From contig CAZEMR010000060.1 in the NCBI GenBank assembly GCA_964513465.1, forward strand, positions 1 through 18,174: a stretch of 18,174 nt of DNA. Reading direction: 5' to 3'. Made by a program: the position numbers and the translations under genes. This document shows, piece by piece, positions 14,839 through 18,174 of this stretch (positions are counted from its first letter, which is position 1; each line of letters begins with the position of its first letter). This DNA comes from CAZEMR01 sp964513465 (GTDB lineage Bacteria > Bacteroidota > Ignavibacteria > Kapaibacteriales > UBA2268). The notes under the pieces were generated by a model that searched no databases, was not told the DNA's origin, and worked only from the letters and a program-made list of their open reading frames with translations.

Positions 14839-15129
14839 TTATTGACTATTGCGGCCGATCGCGGCACCGAGATAATCAGCCATACGGTTTATTTCCGTCT
14901 TCAGATAATCGCGGTCGGCATCGGCCTGCCCTTTGGTCTCGTTGTACTCTTCGGCTATATTCACCGCAGCAAGCACAGTCAGCTTGGGGGCGGGCAGGTC
15001 CCTGTATCTATTCTTTATTCGATTAATATGTATATCTACCAGACCGGCCGCCTCGCGTACCAGTCGTTCGTTTTCTCCCTTCAGAGGATAATTTTGTCCT
15101 CCGATTGTAACATCAAATGAATCAGGCAT
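14839..15129 (-). CDS. zapA: Cell division protein ZapA
   Basis: The 96-residue protein matches ZapA in length and plan: an N-terminal beta head (FDVTIGGQNYPLKGENE), the ERLVREAAGLVDIHINRIKN helix, then PKLTVLAAVNIAEEYNETKG leading into the C-terminal dimerising coiled coil (DADRDYLKTEINRMADYLG). ZapA crosslinks FtsZ filaments at the division ring. The ATG is at 15127-15129 and TAA ends it. It is separated from the upstream coiled-coil gene by 242 AT-rich bases, long enough for its own promoter, and followed by hairpins and the 6S-like RNA, then rny. Confidence 0.9.
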   Translation of the reverse strand: MPDSFDVTIGGQNYPLKGENERLVREAAGLVDIHINRIKNRYRDLPAPKLTVLAAVNIAEEYNETKGQADADRDYLKTEINRMADYLGAAIGRNSQ

Positions 15130-15371
15130 ATTTAAGTGTTAAATTTCGTTGTCAGCTTTATGTATCTATATTAAAAAAGTATGTAAGTATTGTTTCTATA
15201 GGCATTGCCTCTGATTATTTATAATGCTTTTGCTGATAATTTACATTTTCTCTGCTTTTAATGCAAGTAATATTTTACTTTTGGGTAATATAAATTTTAC
15301 AGCAATCGCAAATGAGAAAACGCAACAGCCGAAAAATTATTATGATTATTTGTTAATTAATTTTGAGGATT

Positions 15372-17111
15372 TTATAGTCTGCGCGCGATTTTGTTCATAA
15401 TGCTCTCTAGCTGGTCGATGGCTTCGCGGCGGCGGCCGTCAACCTGACGGAACCTTGCCGTAAGCCGCGAGAATTCCTCCTCGATATTATCCACATCGCG
15501 TCTGGAGCGCGAAAGCTCCGATTCGAGCGTATCGACCCGGCGGCTGAGCCTGGCGGCTTCGGCGCTGCGGCTTTCGGCTATGCTCCGAAGGCGCCGAATT
15601 TCGAATTCGCACGAGGTAATATTATGATTGCTTTCTTCGGCCTGGGCGGCGACGGATTCGAGCTCGGCAGCTCTCTGGCGAAGCCGGGCGGTACGGATAT
15701 GCTCCTCGGCGAGCATGTTTTCTTTTATCACGCATTCGTTGCGGGCCTGGCGGGCGGTGCGTTCGGCGTCGCCAAGCAGCCGGAGCAATTCCTGCTTCTC
15801 GGTCGTCAGCCTGTCGAGCTGACTCATTTTCTCGGCGAGCTGCTCGTTTTCGGCTTCTACTGCGTGGGCTTCGGCTTCAATTTCCTTCAGCCTGCGGCGC
15901 AACTCTTCTGATTTTTTGCTATTTATCAGCGATTCGTTTTTTGCGGCGCGAAGCTCTTCGCGGAGCTTATCGGCTATGGTGGCGGATTCGCGGCCTGCCA
16001 ATTCGGCTTCGGCGAGCTTTTCCTCTGCATCGGCGAGTGAATTGCGCAGCGACTCGATATTTATATTAAGCTCGCGATTGCGCTCCTGCAGCTTTTTTGC
16101 GGTCGATTCATCGGCAATGCGGACAGCCTCCATCTTGCTGATTCGCAGCCGCAACTGTCGGTTTTCCTCGTCGCGGCCTGCAATCGTGGCGTTTTCGTCC
16201 CGAAGCTTTTCGATTTCGGCTTCGAGTGCGGCTATCTTCTTATCGCGCAGGGCAATAGTTTCGCTTAGTTCCTCAATCTTTTTATCCTTCGATTCGAACT
16301 GGCGATTGAGGACGTCTTTTTCGAATTTTAGATTAATTATTTCTCCGGATTGTCCGGCGATTGTTTCGTCTTTTTCGGCAATGCGCGCTTCGAGGTCGCC
16401 GATTGCGGAATTGAGCGATTCTATCTCTTGATTATGCCTGGTGCGCTCGGATGCGAGCTTATCCTGAGCTTTTTCCAGCTCTATGGTCATCCGGCCGATT
16501 TGCTCTTTCAGCTCTTCCTGCTTTGCGATTTCGGCGGTGAATTCGGCTGCTTCTTTCTCGAGGCGGTGTACTCTGCCTTCGAGCTGGGCGGCGAGTTCCT
16601 TATATTCGGTGACCTTATCGGCGGCCGAGTGGAGGTCGATATTTTTGCGGGCAATCTCCTTGCGGGCAAATTCCAGATCGAGCAACTCGCGCTTCATTTC
16701 CTCATATTTCAGCAGAATGCTCTCATTTTTGCGGCGTAATTCCCGGTTCAGCTCTTTCTGAATTTCGATCTCGCCATGAATGCGCTTAATTTCTTTTGCA
16801 AATTCATTTTCGCGATCGGATATTTTTTGCTTTTGGGCCGCAAATGATTCGTGCATACCCCGCGCCAGTGCCGTCTGATACTCATATTTCCTGCTGATAG
16901 CGGCATATCCAGCGCGCATGGTTTTCCAGCGGCGTTCGATATCGGCAAGCGCCGCGGCAAGCCGCTCGTTTTCGGCCGCCAGACCGCGGTTATCCTCGGC
17001 GAAGCGGTCGAGCATCTCGCCGGATTTGCGTACAAGCTCCCAGAGCCGCACAATGGATTCGCGTATTGCCGGAGCGGGCCGGAATTCGTTATTTTCGCTG
17101 TTTTCGGGCAT
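15372..17111 (-). CDS. Long coiled-coil protein between pheT and zapA
   Basis: The 579 residues are almost entirely charged heptad repeat, with no signal peptide, membrane segment or catalytic motif. The N-terminal 20 residues are the only non-coiled part. The first coil (IRESIVRLWELVRKSGEML, then FAEDNRGLAAENERLAAAL) resembles the short coiled-coil protein that commonly sits between pheT and zapA in Bacteroidota; the rest is a long extension rich in E, A, R and L. The C-terminus ends in RREAIDQLESIMNKIARRL. The ATG at 17109-17111 lies 5 bases after the pheT stop, so the two are co-transcribed and probably translationally coupled. By position, a ZapB-like or other FtsZ-ring role is plausible but not shown; generic SMC-like similarity would be expected from composition alone. 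Confidence 0.8.
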   Translation of the reverse strand: MPENSENNEFRPAPAIRESIVRLWELVRKSGEMLDRFAEDNRGLAAENERLAAALADIERRWKTMRAGYAAISRKYEYQTALARGMHESFAAQKQKISDRENEFAKEIKRIHGEIEIQKELNRELRRKNESILLKYEEMKRELLDLEFARKEIARKNIDLHSAADKVTEYKELAAQLEGRVHRLEKEAAEFTAEIAKQEELKEQIGRMTIELEKAQDKLASERTRHNQEIESLNSAIGDLEARIAEKDETIAGQSGEIINLKFEKDVLNRQFESKDKKIEELSETIALRDKKIAALEAEIEKLRDENATIAGRDEENRQLRLRISKMEAVRIADESTAKKLQERNRELNINIESLRNSLADAEEKLAEAELAGRESATIADKLREELRAAKNESLINSKKSEELRRRLKEIEAEAHAVEAENEQLAEKMSQLDRLTTEKQELLRLLGDAERTARQARNECVIKENMLAEEHIRTARLRQRAAELESVAAQAEESNHNITSCEFEIRRLRSIAESRSAEAARLSRRVDTLESELSRSRRDVDNIEEEFSRLTARFRQVDGRRREAIDQLESIMNKIARRL

Positions 17112-17116
17112 ATTTT

Positions 17117-18174
17117 TTAGAATTCCCGCAGTTTTGCGTTGAATTTATTTTCGACTTCTTTCACAATTTTTTTGACAATTTTGTCCACTTCCTTGTCTTT
17201 CAATGTGCGCTCTGTTGAAGAGAATTCCAGCGCATAGGCAAGGCTCTTGCGGCCATCGCCCACTGATTTGCCGGTATAAACATCGAACAAACGAACGCCT
17301 GCAAGTAATTTGCCACCGGTCTGAGCGATCAGATTTTCGATATCGCCGGCCGGGGCGTCTTTATCGGCGACAAATGCGAGGTCGCGCGTCACGGGCGGAA
17401 ATGGCGATACCGGCGTGTATTTGTTCGGTTTGACCGGCGCGCTGACGAATTCCTCGAAATCGAGCAATATCATATATATATTGTTTTTGATGTCGAATTT
17501 TTCCAGAATTTCGCGGCGGATCTGCCCGAGGCGGCCGATTGGCATTTTCTTTTTAATAATTGCAAGCGAATTCTTCGAAAATAGCGGATCGTCTGCATCG
17601 ACGGCTTTCAGCTTAAGCGATTCGAGGTGCAGGAATTCGATCAGGTCTTCGGCCACGCCGCGGATGTCGTAGAAATCGACTTCCCGCTCGGGCGCGCCCC
17701 ATTGCATCGGCGATAACTGGCCGGTTATTGCGATCATTAGCTGATGGCGCTCGCGTATGCCGGGGATGAATGTATCCTCGCGCTCGTCGCATTTTTCGAA
17801 TATTCGGCCGATTTCGAACAGCCTTAGATTATAATTATTTATGCGGAAATTTTTCTCGGCAACGCGCAAAGCCGAGGGCCCGGCGGAGGGGCGCATCACC
17901 GATAGCTCCTCGCCCAGCGGATTGGCAATTCGGACGGGGTCTTCGGTGTGCAGCGCGGCGGTTGCCGGATCGATTTGATTCTGGGTAATTATTTCGAAGA
18001 ATCCATTGCTGACCAACCAGCGGCGGATATCCTCGCGAAGCGGCAGCGGGCGGAGTCTTTCGGGAAGCGGACTGCCGCCGAAGCTGATCGATGTTTCGAA
18101 TTTGGCCTCGAGCTTTTCATAATTATACAATCGGATGATTTCCTCGATGAGGTCGATTTCCCGGGCGATGTCCT
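17117..18174 (-). CDS. pheT: Phenylalanine--tRNA ligase beta subunit, C-terminal part
   Basis: The gene is cut by the right edge; about 352 C-terminal residues are visible. The frame stays open to the edge, upstream of the TTG at 18128-18130, and encodes DIAREIDLIEEIIRLYNYE, the end of the B5 domain, so no start lies in the window. The catalytic-like core of the beta subunit follows (LREDIRRWLVSNGFFEIITQ, NPLGEELSVMRPS, then LRLFEIGRIF). The C-terminal ferredoxin-fold anticodon-binding domain comes last (FPPVTRDLAFV through LAYALEFSSTERTLKDKEVD). The beta subunit pairs with PheS as a heterotetramer that charges tRNA-Phe; this part handles tRNA binding. It ends in TAA at 17117-17119, five bases before the coiled-coil gene. 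Confidence 0.96.
   Translation of the reverse strand, partial: DIAREIDLIEEIIRLYNYEKLEAKFETSISFGGSPLPERLRPLPLREDIRRWLVSNGFFEIITQNQIDPATAALHTEDPVRIANPLGEELSVMRPSAGPSALRVAEKNFRINNYNLRLFEIGRIFEKCDEREDTFIPGIRERHQLMIAITGQLSPMQWGAPEREVDFYDIRGVAEDLIEFLHLESLKLKAVDADDPLFSKNSLAIIKKKMPIGRLGQIRREILEKFDIKNNIYMILLDFEEFVSAPVKPNKYTPVSPFPPVTRDLAFVADKDAPAGDIENLIAQTGGKLLAGVRLFDVYTGKSVGDGRKSLAYALEFSSTERTLKDKEVDKIVKKIVKEVENKFNAKLREF

Noticed and set aside
15624..16739. Several overlapping plus-strand frames opposite the coiled-coil gene
   Set aside because: Their Ser/Phe/Leu/Arg-rich translations are the mirror of Glu/Arg/Leu heptad codons and do not look like proteins.
1..18174. CRISPR array, insertion sequence or integrase
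   Set aside because: No regularly spaced direct repeats, transposase or recombinase motifs were seen on either strand.

Overview
The window looks like a chromosomal segment from the Bacteroidota/Chlorobi side of the FCB group, possibly a lineage such as Kapabacteria or Ignavibacteria. The reasons are: two large secreted proteins ending in type IX secretion (T9SS) sorting domains; dockerin/cohesin-like modules in a T9SS cargo; the gene order pheT, coiled-coil gene, zapA, 6S-like RNA, rny; a DUF4834-like small membrane protein; and two promoters of the Bacteroidota type (TTG, 19-20 nt, TAnnTTTG-like). This placement comes from reading the sequence; no database search was run.

Layout. Positions 9-1484 (minus) hold a dockerin/cohesin-like T9SS cargo gene cut in two by an in-frame TAG. 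Positions 1654-2916 (minus) encode an AI-2E/PerM-family exporter. Positions 3130-7404 (minus) encode a surface protein of about 1424 residues with an IgGFc-binding-like N-terminus, HYDIN/ASH-like repeats, a cohesin-like domain and a T9SS tail; a strong terminator follows it. Positions 7553-10240 (minus) hold ppx/gppA, a small membrane protein and a LipM-like octanoyltransferase. An AT-rich plus-strand cassette at about 10340-12078 holds a HipA-like kinase gene, frameshifted at a T run, and a DUF3037-like gene starting 2 nt after it. A plus-strand rhomboid protease gene (12114-12719) converges on rny (ribonuclease Y, 12790-14352, minus) across a terminator hairpin. Upstream of rny lie a 6S-like RNA, three hairpins, zapA, a 579-residue coiled-coil protein, and the 3' part of pheT, which runs off the right edge.

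How the genes fit together. The right part is a conserved housekeeping block: translation (pheT), cell division (zapA), transcription control (6S RNA) and RNA decay (rny). The left part is surface and secreted biology. The middle has polyphosphate/alarmone metabolism (ppx) and lipoate synthesis (lipM). The most system-like item is the AT-rich kinase plus DUF3037 pair. It stands apart from its neighbours in base composition, has its own promoter, and its second protein has a long C-terminal extension that may be BRCT-like. The largest gene-free stretch, 14353-14838, is filled by the RNA and the hairpins. The other gaps (1485-1653, 2917-3129, 7405-7552, 10241-10409, 15130-15371) are under 220-245 bases and AT-rich.
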